Positions 21,573 through 32,193 of a DNA stretch of 64,000 bases are shown in pieces (position 1 is the first letter of the stretch; the number at the start of each line of letters is the position of its first letter). Below the pieces are notes generated by a model, which saw only the letters and a program-made list of their open reading frames with translations, did no database searches and was not told where the DNA came from. Origin of the DNA: Pollenia angustigena (Eukaryota; Arthropoda; Insecta; Diptera; Polleniidae); the NCBI GenBank assembly GCA_930367215.1, contig OV884059.1, positions 231,321,803 to 231,385,802 of the forward strand, given 5' to 3'. The translations under genes were made by a program, and so were the position numbers.

Positions 21573-22010
21573 CTATTTTTTTATATATAAGTCTGGCCTT
21601 ATAGTGTGAATATTAGCTTCCAATGCTTCAAGAGATGCTGGATTGTCCGCATAAACCAATGTCTTACCATTGCCATATAATAAGTACTCCAAAGACGTTA
21701 AATCGCACGAACAAGGGGGCCAGTGAACTTCCCGAAATAAAGTTGTCACCAAATTCATTTTGCAATATATCGATTGTTTAGCGAGCTGTATTTCAAGTTG
21801 CGCCGTCTTGTTGGAGCCAAATGTCGTTGATGTTTATCTGATTTCTTTTTGATCAGCATGCCTCGATAGCGCTCGACATTTATCGTTACGGCAGCTCCTT
21901 TTAAAGGTTGTAATGCTGATTCGTCATCGATTTGAGGATATTGCTTGTCGACGTAGCCTTCGGCTTCGTAAAATGGACAAGGTGCTTTATAAACTTCGCG
22001 AACAGATTTT
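21573..22010 (-). pseudogene. Mariner-type transposase relic
   Basis: On the minus strand a decayed frame reads AEGYVDKQ, then AAVTINVERYRGMLI, then WLQQDGAT, then NEFGDNFIS and HWPPCSCDLTSLEYLLYG followed by KTLVYADNPASLEAL. In arthropod mariner-like transposases the expected blocks are GYVNKQN, AVTVNGERYR, WFQQDGATCHT (second catalytic Asp) and WPPRSCDLTPLDYFLWG (third acidic residue). Order and spacing agree, but frameshifts and stops separate the blocks, and the third acidic position here reads E in LEY. The element's ends were not located. Confidence 0.8.
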
Positions 22011-22164
22011 GTTTTGTTTTTTCAAGTATATTTTCACAATTTGGAAGCGTTGTTCTAGCATTAAACGCTTAATGATGACTTGCCAAACCTTACTGAACAG
22101 AAACGTGTGAACACAGTTTGACATTCTCCGCTGTCAAACCATAGTTATCGATATCAAAAGTTAT

Positions 22165-22690
22165 CATGCAGCCAAAAAAGACTTCCGATATTTAATTTGA
22201 TTATTCGCTTTCACATTCGCAACACACATCTAATTTTTGGTCCAAACATTTACAAATTTTTTAAGTTCTTCATAAAGTAACCTTAAGAAAAAAAAACTAT
22301 TTACATTTTTAATTACTGGTATTACTATGGTCTCCATTTTAAATTTGCTATCTTTTAACATTAAAAAAAGTGCAATGGATAAGCTTAATTTATATAAAAA
22401 CTTGACTTTTAAACCAAAAAAAAATATCTTACTAACCAATGACTGACAAGTTTTAGGTCGCACTCTCCTCTTTCATGTACAGACAATGTAATAAAATACA
22501 AGATAAAAGCAAAATGTATTTAAATTTTACTCTTTCGCTTAACGTTAAAGAAAATCGATCTGATTGGCTAATATTAACAAAAAAGAAAAATACGGTAGGT
22601 ACCTACTACATACAAATGTATGTAGATATACAGTGACGGACACATAATTAGAAACGACTTTGCAGCGTCTATATAAATATGAATATATTT
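22165..22690. other. Unassigned stretch
   Basis: AT-rich; a minus-strand frame of 77 codons has no recognisable feature. Nothing else seen. Confidence 0.4.
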
Positions 22691-22717
22691 GAAAAACTTA
22701 GTTCAACATATTAAAAC

Positions 22718-22985
22718 AAGTAAGAAAGTATAATCGGTCAAACCCGACCATATGATACCCTACACCAAAGTATTTAAAAACAAATTTTCGAGATCTATCT
22801 ATTTTTTAAATTTCATTAACATCGGTTTGATAGTTTCTGAGAGCCAAATACTGACCCCCATCTCCCCTCGTGGCACTACGATTTGGCCCATTTTCAAAAG
22901 GCTTGACCCTTGTGCCAATAAGAACCTATGTGCCAAATTTTATTAAAATATCTCCAAAATTGCAAAATTGCGTGTACAAAAAAGG
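22718..22985 (+). repeat. Dispersed fly repeat C, copy 2
   Basis: Head ACAAGTAAGAAAGTATAATC then GGTCAAACCCGACC, ATGATACCCTACACCAAAGT. The same head order is seen at 1735. It abuts the reverse-transcriptase relic. Confidence 0.65.
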
Positions 22986-22993
22986 AGAAAGAC

Positions 22994-23335
22994 AGTATGT
23001 GCCAATTACAGAGGAATAAGTATTCTTTCCCATCGCATACAAAATACTGTCGAGCGTAGTGTGTGAGAGGTTGAAAACTAAAGTCGGTGAGATAATTGGG
23101 CCATATCAATGCGACTTTAGACCTGGCAAATCCACCATAAACCAGATATTCACACTTCGCCAAATCCTGAAAAAGCCCCACAAACTTATCTACACCTACC
23201 ATCTATTTGTCGACTACAAGGGCGCTTTCGACAGCATGTAACGTTCAAAGATGCCATGTCTGAGTTTGGTATCCCCGCAAAGGGATTTCACAAATTGGAG
23301 AATGGTTATCTTTAAAATACTTTTAACTTCACATG
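22994..23335 (+). pseudogene. Non-LTR retrotransposon reverse transcriptase fragment
   Basis: The plus strand encodes TVCANYRGISILS, then after a frameshift IAYKILSSVVCERL, IIGPYQCDFRPGKSTINQIF, LRQIL and LFVDYKGAFDSM, and after a further disruption AMSEFGIPAK. NYRGIS, the GFRxGxSTxDQIF block and the LFVDFKxAFDS block are conserved in the finger/palm region of non-LTR reverse transcriptases; the D of DYKGAFDS is a catalytic Asp. The YADD part and the endonuclease are missing. Clade not assignable from this length. Dead: two frameshifts and a stop after FDSM. Confidence 0.85.
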
Positions 23336-23339
23336 GTTT

Positions 23340-24430
23340 GCATTGATAACAATGTCACTAGTCTACTCTTTGAAAAATGGTTCTTTAAGTTACAGTAGAG
23401 GTCTGCATAAAAGTTAAACTCCGATAGATTTTTCTTAATTCATCGTTTGCAGGAGTTGTCCCTTGAGTAAGCATCCCTGTGAATATTTTCCAAGGCGGAC
23501 TAAAAAGGCATAAGTGGTTCAATAAACGTATCTGTCGTCTGTCTTAAAGTTAGTTTCTATGTATTACCAAATTTCCGCTTCCCAAGTTCCATATTGCGGG
23601 CTCAATCATGCTGTCAATAGAGTATGCTTTTTTCTGCAATATGTTATTTAAAATAAAATCACACTCTAGTTATTTTTTTCTTCATTTCTTTTGTAATTAA
23701 AATTCAGATTAAATCATTTACCAGATTTTTAAAAAACAAAACAGAACATCGTTCGTCACTTCATATGCTTATTTGTCAGTTAAACCTAAAATTGTTTTTA
23801 TGTATAATTTATAACATTTTTTTGTGACAGATTACAACTAGTACAACAATAGTAGCAGCAAAAAAAGAACACAAATAAAATTTTTTGCAAGACAATTATG
23901 AATGTAGTATATTATACAGTATTTGCAATTGTTTTTTTTTTATATTTTTTTATTTATTAACTAAAAGTAGAAATTTAATCGTCGTAATTAAATGCTTTAA
24001 AAAACAATAAGTGAATTCTATTAAGTTGTATAATGCAAAATAGTTCGCTGAATAAGATGAACAAAATACACGCATTCACAAAAACTGGTTCAAGGTTATG
24101 ACCCCAACTGTGTTAACTCGGTTTATTGTACTTTAAAATCCATCGCCAGGCATTGCAACCATTAAAAGATGCGTATTACCACCATGATGAAAATATATTA
24201 GGTAGATAGTTAAGTTTATCTGTTAGGACTTACAGACTAACTAAATTAGCGCGTCAAGCGTAACGTTTTATAGCGCTAGTTTAAACGCTAAAGTGACGTA
24301 CTTAAGTATGAGCGTTAGCGTTGTATAATGAACAGTTATGTTATCTTGTTCAATAAAAACCACAAAATAAAAATTAAAAAAAAACAAGATTGCCCAAAAA
24401 TAGCTGAATTGCAATTACTTTTTTAACAAT
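23340..24430. other. Unassigned stretch
   Basis: No repeats recognised except a short GCGCGTCAAGCG / CGCTAACGCT-like inverted patch near 24250-24330. It could be intron of the exon-like island that follows, but nothing proves it. Confidence 0.35.
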
Positions 24431-24432
24431 AG

Positions 24433-24942
24433 CAGCCAACATCACTACTTATCACGCTATGTCCCCGCGACAATCGTTTCAACGCACCGGAACTACTCGT
24501 AGTTCTTCGTGTGCCGACCAAAGATTGTTCACCCAGCATCATCTGTTCTTCAGGTATCGCTGCTACAACAAAAACAATAACAACTACTTATCAAATTGCA
24601 AAGCGTTATTTGGGTTTGCTTTCTTTATTTTGTATCACATATTTTATTTTTTTTTTTTTTATTTTAACTTAATTAAAAATCAAAACAGTTTTAACTAAAA
24701 ATGTTATCAAGTGAATTAAACGTTTAATCAAGTGAATTAAACGTTTAATTGTTGCTATTAATATGTTTACTTGTACAAATTTAATTATTTTTTTAATTGA
24801 TATCACAAATCTTTTAATAAAAATCAATTTATATTTTTTTTCTCTGCAGTATCCGCTCCAAAGTATCTTGGACTCCATCATACAACGTCTGAGGTTTTTA
24901 CGGATCTCCACCATGTCAAGAACATGAAAACGACGGTTGATT
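24433..24942. CDS. Exon-like island, strand unresolved, function unknown
   Basis: Two blocks, 24433-24562 and 24849-24942, are clearly more GC-rich than their surroundings. On the plus strand they join as two exons: acceptor AACAATAG before 24433, donor CAG|GTATCG at 24553/24554, and a strong pyrimidine tract TTTTTTTTCTCTGCAG before 24849, giving a 295-bp GT-AG intron. One joined frame is open through RDNRFNAPELLVVLRV, then the junction, and ends KNMKTTVD-stop. On the minus strand 24562-24423 also reads open, with acceptor TTTTTGTTGTAG, through RRTTSSSGALKRLSRGHS to a stop. I recognise neither product. It is the only place in the window that resembles host coding sequence. Confidence 0.3.
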
Positions 24943-25111
24943 AAGTCAACAACATTAAGCCAATTGCCTTAATGGTCCATTATAAACGATAAAAATCTTT
25001 TTATACTTTCTAACTACACCTGATCTACACCTTAATAAAATTACCTACGAACTACACAATTACCCACGAAGTGGCAACACTGATTTACACAGCTTATGAT
25101 AACGTCGTAGG

Positions 25112-26184
25112 CAGTGTGACCATATTAGCTTTTTCGAGCTAAATTTAGCTTTATTTTGTCTTTTTTAGCTTGAGATATTTCATTTAGCTTTAAGCTTTTT
25201 TCAGCTTTTTTCAACGATGCATTTAGCTTTTCCTAGCCTTTTTTAATTTCAATTTCGTGTTTATTTATATTTTAAAATAAGTAAAACAGTTTATCCTAAT
25301 AAACTTATACGTGATTTAGTTAAAAGCGTAATAGTCAAATCTGCAAGTTATAAGTAAATTTAATATAAAGGATTTACGTGATAGTTCATTTAGCGATGAA
25401 AGCATATTTGCCACATACTTATTTCATCTATTAGCAGGCATTAAGAGCAAAAGTAAATCGAATTATGGGCGTTATAGTTACATTAGCAAAACGTTCTACG
25501 TTCTTTTTAATTTTCGAAGGCTCAAACCATTAAAAGAACTAAGAATTAAATCGTTTATTTTTTTTCATCATGAAAAAAATTAGTTTTTGGTTTAGATATC
25601 AGGTAAAATATCTTGTTTGGCCTTCTAATGAGTGTTGTTGTCGTGGTCGAAATATAGTCGTTTTTAAAAGTTAGTATTATGATTGACGCAAACGACATAT
25701 GTACGGCGAACTTTTTACTTATGTGTTTTACATTGTCGTTGTCGTGATTTCAAATTTCAAACGGCTACGACTTCTATCACGACAACGACTTCCGTCAACT
25801 ATTTTTTGAAAATTTCTGCTGGTAAAAATTATACTAGTTAAGTTATGTTCATACCCTATTAAATAATTGGCATCCCTTGTTTTAATAAAAAAAATATTTG
25901 CTTTTGCAAAACGTTTAGCTAGATCAAACGCCATTATACAGTTTCTAATTACATTATACAATTATCTTCTTACAAATAAAGTTAAGCAAATCCATTGAAA
26001 CTGTTGAAAATAAAGCTAAAGTTTGATCAATTTACAATTTATCGAAATAATTAAAAGTTACTACAAGAAGTTATAAAAAAAAATGTAGTTTTATTTTTTG
26101 GCTTTAAATTTCCTTCTTTAGCTTTTTTTAGCTCTATTTCAAACATGATTTAGCTTTATATTTTTTAAAAATCTGGTCACACTA
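25112..26184. mobile_element. hAT element with TTTAGCTTT motifs (1073 bp)
   Basis: Ends CAGTGTGACCA and TGGTCACACTA with the exact 8-bp duplication GTCGTAGG (25104-25111, 26185-26192). TTTAGCTTT or TTAGCTTTTT recurs about ten times in the outer 150 bp on each side. No transposase. An inverted GTCGTGGTCG / CGACAACGAC pair inside (about 25635-25790) may be another insertion. Confidence 0.9.
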
Positions 26185-26192
26185 GTCGTAGG

Positions 26193-26461
26193 CTAATGAG
26201 AAGTTCTTTTGTATTCTGCTTATTCTTGTGTAGGTGTGTTAAGATGAAGTTATAGAAAAAAAACAATAAGGAAGTTTCCACATACGATCCACGATTCTGA
26301 AGAAATAGGTATGAACATCTTTTTTATTTTCAGGAAAATTATATGAACTTTTTGATATAATCCCTAAGTATAAACGCCTTAGCTCGTATATTAATTTTTA
26401 CAAAAATTATAGATAACATCCAAAGATAAATACATATATGTAATTAATTTTAAAGTTTGCT
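26193..26461. other. Unassigned spacer
   Basis: Nothing recognised. Confidence 0.4.
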
Positions 26462-27212
26462 TACGACATCGTCAAAGATTTATGCACGACTTGTCCACTG
26501 TTGTTTAGGTTTTCTAGAAGACAATTTACAGGAAATCGTGCACGACAGTTTGAGCGACGTTGTCTTGTAAGTTGTCTTCTATTTAGCTTTATATGGGACA
26601 GTATGAGCGACTTTGTCTTATAAGTTGTCCTCTATTAAACTCTTTGTGGGACAATATGAGCGACACTGTCTTATAAGTTGTCTTGTATAAAAGCTATTGA
26701 CGACAAAGTTTTATTGAATGCTATTCAATCACTTGCTTGGTTTTTTTAAAATTCTCACATTCTTTTTTTTTAATTGTTGATTTAAATACTTACAAAAAAT
26801 TTACAAATTAGTTATAAATAGTAAAACCGAAAATGCTCATAAAATGTTTCGCGGTCTGGAAAATCGATTACGTGCAATTATTACTCCACTTTCAACTTTA
26901 GGATTGCTTATAGGAGTCGAATATAAAACTTATAACAGAAAATAAAATTCCAACTATACTAAAAACTGTCTGAATTAGATAACCATATAATATTTTTTGT
27001 CGTGGAAGTCGAAATAGACGACATTGTCATGCATGTAGTCGTTGATGATGAAGTAGGCGACATTGTCTTTCTTTGTGTCGTGTACGATTTGCGCGACACT
27101 TATTCGAAAATGTCGTTGACGATTTGTTCCCGCTGTCCCTAACTTGTCGAGCAGGAATTAACATTGTCGTGTATCCGTCTTCGAGGATGTCTTAAAGACG
27201 TGGCCAACTGGG
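26462..27212. repeat. GTCGTGCACGAC-rich repeat, copy 2 (left end lost)
   Basis: Matches 4595-5220 with the same order of blocks, and ends TGGCCAACTGGG, the inverted form of the CCCAGTTGGCCA that opens copy 1. The left terminus is missing. It differs by an internal triplication (26541-26690). The complementary truncations show that the full element has CCCAGTTGGCCA inverted ends. Confidence 0.78.
26541..26690. repeat. Three tandem units of about 57 bp
   Basis: Each unit carries a TATGAGCGAC or TTTGAGCGAC word, GTCTTATAAGTTGTC and a short spacer. Copy 1 of the host repeat has one unit, so the expansion is private to this copy. Confidence 0.75.
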
Positions 27213-27309
27213 ATATTTTTAAAAATTACATGCCTAATATTTATGACTTAAATAGACATATAAATGAATTTATATTATGTATAACATTTTCTTTACAGTA
27301 TTCATTAAA

Positions 27310-28187
27310 TCTATATCTTCTATAAGTATATATAAAATAGGATGTATGTATGTGTGTATGTAACGTATAGACTCCAAAACGGCTGGTCCGATTTTGATGA
27401 AATTTTCAGGGAATCTTCAGAATATTCAGGCGGGTGACACTGTGAAGTCTGATTTCTTATTTTCGGTCTGCGGGCGGAGGGGCGTGGCAAAATCCAATTT
27501 TCATATTGCACCACCAATGACTTCTAAATAATTTGGACGATTTTTTCTTTAAAATGATCGCCATGGTCCAACTTAGATTTATACGAAGAGAAAACTTTGC
27601 CCCGCCCACTTTTTTCGAATTATCTAAAATCAGAAAACGGCTCCATCGATTTGCAAAATTTTCTTTCAAATGTTCGTATTAATCCATTTTAAGTTTTTAT
27701 CGAAAGAAAAATGTATCACGCCTACTTTTACGCCCACTTTTTCTATTAAGCGCATAAGTTTAGAACGGCTTGACCGATTTAAGCGATTTTTTCTTTAAAA
27801 TGATTGCCATGGTCCAACTAAGGTTTTTACGGAAAGAAAATTTTGCCCCGCCCACTTTTTTCGATTTACCTTAAATCAGAAAACGGCTCCATCGATTTGA
27901 CTAATTTTTCTTTTAAATGTTCGTATAAATCCATTTTACGTTTTCATCGAAAGAAAAATGTATCACGCCTACTTTTACGCCCACTTTTTCTATAAAGCGC
28001 ATAACTTGAGAACGGCTTGACCGATTTGGGCGATTTTTTCTTTAAAATCATCGCCATGGTCCAACTTAGGTTTTTACGGAAAGAAAATTTTAAAGGCCGT
28101 AAATTTCGTTTAAAGCTCAATTTAAATCGTCTGGTAATACAAAACTAATATTTGCTTAGGGCCAGCAACGCGGACCGGGTCAGCTAG
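27310..28187 (+). mobile_element. Helitron-like element, plus strand
   Basis: Starts A|TCTATATCTTCTATAAG and ends GGGTCAGCTAG|T, fitting TC…CTRR and A/T insertion. The 5' part GTATGTATGTGTGTATGTAA then ACTCCAAAACGGCTGGTCC and the 3' GCGGACCGGGTCAGCTAG are the pattern of many insect non-autonomous Helitron-like repeats. The 3' hairpin is short (GACC-C-GGTC). No Rep/helicase frame. Confidence 0.55.
27515..28090. repeat. Three tandem units of about 250 bp in the Helitron-like element
   Basis: Units start near 27530, 27785 and 28035 with GCGATTTTTTCTTTAAAATG, then CATGGTCCAACTTAGG and, in complete units, AAAACGGCTCCATCGATTTG and ACGCCCACTTTTTCTAT. The third unit is truncated. Confidence 0.8.
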
Positions 28188-28361
28188 TATGAAATAAAAA
28201 TGTTATGTTAATAAATGTTAAACGTTAAAAATGGATTTTCAAATTTTTTTCAAAATGTATCTTTTTGAGAAAAAGTTTATCTTTTTGGAAACCGAAAAGT
28301 ACATTTTTCGAAATTTCAATGGCAACACTGGAAATAACGTGAACAACGAGCGATCTGCTTT

Positions 28362-28635
28362 GTCTGTGTTCATACGGCTCATGTCTTATTGACAAAATTG
28401 CTACTTTATAGGCGAGAGGGACGAGGGGAAAATAAACGAGTACACAGATACATGTACTGTCTTTACGTTTTGCTTTGTTATTAGTTGTTTAATTTTGTTT
28501 TTGTTTTCAATATCAAATAAAACAAAATAAAAAACATGTCTTCAACATGACATGATTCATTTGAACGCCAATTCATGTTCAAAGAAGAAAAAGGAAGAAT
28601 CTTGTCAATAAGACGTAAGCCGTATGAATTCAGAC
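28362..28635. mobile_element. MITE with GTCTG ends, TTT duplication
   Basis: GTCTGTGTTCATACGGCT faces AGCCGTATGAATTCAGAC, with a longer inverted GTCTTATTGACAA just inside; TTT flanks both sides. The interior GCTACTTTATAGGCGAGAGG is shared with the MITE at 46347. Confidence 0.75.
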
Positions 28636-28639
28636 TTTC

Positions 28640-29720
28640 CATTCGAGAACAGTTTTAAGCGCCCCATCCATTATACAATACTATTGTGTATCTTATTCGC
28701 CTTATTATTTCCATTTTGCCCTTAATTATGCAATAAGTGGCACAATGGTTTCAATTAAAATGTGGAGCAACTAATATTTAAAAAAAAACACATAAAACAA
28801 AACAACTTTGTACAATGTTGCCAGCAGATTTCACAGTATATTGCACTTCTTTTAATTGTGCAATAAAAATCAAAAGTATTTTGATTATTACTAATATATT
28901 GTGTTACCTGCGAATATAACATACACATTGGCTGTATAATTGTACAATATGAAAACTTGAACCATTACATTGAAAGTGTATGGGCCGGTCCGCTTTCCGC
29001 ATGGACATTTTGTATTGACATTATAATTTTTAACAGATATAAAAAGCTTGAAGGGTTGAGTTAGATTCGTTTAAGTGTGTGCTGCTAGATTTTCTACTCT
29101 CTTAAACAAAATAATCCAACTAAAATTTAAACAAAATTTAAAAAATGTTTGCGTTAAATTAAATTTTTTCCTTTAAATAAATAAAAACTCCACAAGTTGT
29201 CTTTGATAACCCCAATATTATGAAAAATGCATATGCAGTTAATTGTCATTTTTTAACTTTGATGTTTTCATCGTTATTGTTATTGTTGTTTTTATTTCAT
29301 CTACTTATTTGTTGCTTACACATACGATGTGTGTAATATACTACATTGGACTGTCAGCGATTTTTGACAGATGATTGTAATCATGTTTTATTTTGTTTTG
29401 TTTACAAATAGTCAAATGTCGCGTGAATCCCTAATTTAACAACTTTAATGTCTGATTTTTTTTTGTATTAACCCTTTATACGAGTATATTGAGTTGTTTG
29501 CAATTATTTATACAAACGATGTTTCATTTGTTTTTGGGATTTTTCCATATTTGAGGAAAAATGTTGTATGTATTCATACATATGAAATTATTTATATTTT
29601 TAAAAGTCTATAATTGGTTTACATGTTAATATAAGTTATTCAGTACTTTAATATAATTGTAAATATTTAATTATAATTTTTAAATATATTTAAATAAATA
29701 CTACGATTTATTTAATATTT
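28640..29720. other. Unassigned stretch
   Basis: No gene or repeat boundary recognised; AT-rich with simple (TTG)n-like sequence near 29275. Confidence 0.45.
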
Positions 29721-29723
29721 TTA

Positions 29724-29849
29724 GGGCCATTATTACAACTTGAAGTTAGCTAAAGTTAAGATTAAATTGACAGATAATAATGTGTTATCTGTCAAAAAGC
29801 GTCTGTTAACTGTCGGATAACAGCTAACGCCAAGTTATAATAATGGCCC
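29724..29849. mobile_element. Hairpin MITE, TTA duplication, GGGCCATTATTACAAC ends
   Basis: GGGCCATTATTACAACTTG faces CAAGTTATAATAATGGCCC, both next to TTA (29721-29723, 29850-29852). Inner arms GTTAGCT…AGCTAAC are also inverted. 126 bp. Confidence 0.85.
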
Positions 29850-29852
29850 TTA

Positions 29853-30226
29853 GTGATATAATCAAAAAATTATTGAAATCTGTCCACTGTCCAAAATAAA
29901 ATTAAAAGTTGTAGACAGACTTTAATCATTTCCGGCTTGTTTGGTTTGAAGCTTTGTTTTCTTGACGTGTTGAAAAAAATAACTGTATAGCTGCATTTTC
30001 CAATTGTTTTTATGCAGTTTTAAAAAATCCAAAATTTCGAAATTTTATTTTTTTTTGCCGAGAAATTTAAAAAAGGTTAGTCAGGCAATTTTATTGCGGA
30101 GTTTCGGTTTTTTTAGTTTATTTAATAAACTAAACCGTTCTTGAGTTACGCTAATATATGTTGTTTAACCTTCTCCATTTTCGAAATAACGGTATATCTT
30201 GAAAACAAGAGCTAACCTAAATAACG
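29853..30226. other. Unassigned spacer
   Basis: Nothing recognised. Confidence 0.4.
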
Positions 30227-30475
30227 GTTAGCACCAGGGTTGTTAGATGTGACGATTTTTCATCATTTTGACGATTTTTTTGAGAAAATACAGTAAAATG
30301 ACGATTGACGATTTTTAAATTAAAAGTAACAGTGTTATGATTTGCTGGCATCAATAAACCACTTACAAGATATTTTTCAATTATATTGGGAACAGTCCAA
30401 AACACTAAAAATTAATTTTTCGAAATACAAAAGATATTGGAAATTAAACAAAATAATTCTTCCCCCATCACAAAC

Positions 30476-31676
30476 CAGTGCCCATGTTCTGTAACTCTCG
30501 CGTCGAGAAAGTTTTCAATTGAAATGTGTGAAATTAAACAAAAATGCCATAAATTGAAACAAACAGCTGTTTTTCTCACTTAACTGTGTCTGTAACTTTT
30601 TTTGGCGGGTACAAGCTGTCATGTAAGGAAATTACTAGCCAATTTACAGAAAAAGTGTGTCTGTAACATTTTGGTGAGTAAAGTTCCCGCTTTGAACTGT
30701 CAAATAAGCTCACGAATAAAAATAGAGCGAGAAAAAATTTGAACACTAAAGTACAATTAAAAATGCAAAATGCAATGAATAATAATCACCCCTATCGCAA
30801 ACTACTACTCCCATAAAAATATTCCCATATTTTTTTATATCGTATTGTGAATGATTCCCATAATAAATTTTTTGGGAATGAATTCCCAAACTGAAAAAAT
30901 TTGGCATCGCCATTGTTTACTCCCGCGAATTTTTTTAATAAATAAATTCCCAACAAGTGTTGATGTGAACGAGAAGGGAACATGTAATTGAAGGAGTGTA
31001 CATAAAGAAAATGAAGATAAACACTATTCATTATTTATTTTATTATATTTTTATTAGTATTTTATTTTGTATATTTTTCTTTCACAATACAAGCACTGAC
31101 AAGTTACTCACAATAGAGACTTTTGTTTACAAAGCACTGACAAATAATTCACAATAGAAATGTTTACTCCCAAAATATTTGCGATACCGATTTGTTGGGG
31201 ATGGGAATTTAGGTTTGATCACATATATCATATTCCCATAACATTCGCGATAGGGGTGAATATTTTATTCTTGGCACATTTTTCATTGTTTTATTACTTT
31301 GCTTTTAACATTTTTATAAAATATACGAATGTCTTCAAAGCTCGTTTGCAAACAACAAACATTAAAGTCACTCTTTACACAATTTGGCATAGCCGACGGT
31401 TATGCTTTCGCCGCCGTCGTTGAAAAATTTTCAATTTAAGTAAATTTTGGTCGCCGTCAACGATATGTGTTACTGGCGTTCTGAACGTCTGCAATGTCAC
31501 ATAGGATTCGATTGATATATTATGACATTTATAACGTAACGACGTAAACTCTTTTGATAGTTTTCGACATGAGTTACAGACACACATTTTTCTCACTTTT
31601 CGAGAAACGATGGAATATTTTGTTTCACATCTTTTCGATGCAAGAAGTTCTCACTAAAGTTACAGAACATGGGTAC
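30476..31676. mobile_element. MITE-like element with CCCATGTTCTGTAACT ends, copy 1
   Basis: CCCATGTTCTGTAACTCTCG on the left faces AGTTACAGAACATGGG on the right. Shared with 52322-53692, where the left end reads CAGTGTCCATGCTCTG; both copies share CAGTG before the CCATG, so the true left end is probably the CAGTG. It contains a nested element (30787-31258). Borders are accurate to a few bases only. Confidence 0.75.
30787..31258. mobile_element. MITE with CACCCCTATCGC ends, AAT duplication, copy 1
   Basis: CACCCCTATCGC faces GCGATAGGGGTG, flanked by AAT on both sides (30784-30786, 31259-31261). The interior has TTGGGAAT / ATTCCCAA inverted words. A second copy sits at 52694-53414 at a different position of the same host repeat. 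Confidence 0.85.
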
Positions 31677-32193
31677 AGGTGGCTTTCATTAGAAGCATTA
31701 GTAACTCGAATTCTACAATTATATGAATGCCATCGACACTGCAAAAAATATACACTAGAGCCCCGATTTGCTTCGGTCCTATTTGGTACGCTTTTTAATA
31801 AATTGGTTAAGTCCGCTTTGCGTTTTTATGATTTCGATTTGCGTCGCTACATTTGATTGCATTTTTTCGCTGAAGTTATAATCACATGTGAAGAATTTTT
31901 CTATGTGGGTGTAAAAGTGCGAATTCCCATTTAATTCTGTTAAAATTGGACGTAATAAAACGTTTCGAGTCGGGTAAAAAGACTGTTGATATAGACAGAA
32001 TCCTTGGTTTAGCACCTTCAACATTTAAAACAATTTGCAATAGCGATAGCGCTAAAAATTAATATGTAATTGAATTGAATTGAAGAATTGAATTGAATAA
32101 TTGCTCCAAGTTAATAGCAAATGAGATTTTATTTTTTATTTAATGTTTTTGTGAATATATAAATAAATTTTTGTTATGTTTTTGTGAAAATAT

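Noticed and set aside
31554..31856. 100-codon plus-strand frame
   Set aside because: It spans the right end of a non-coding MITE-like element and its flank, so it is accidental.
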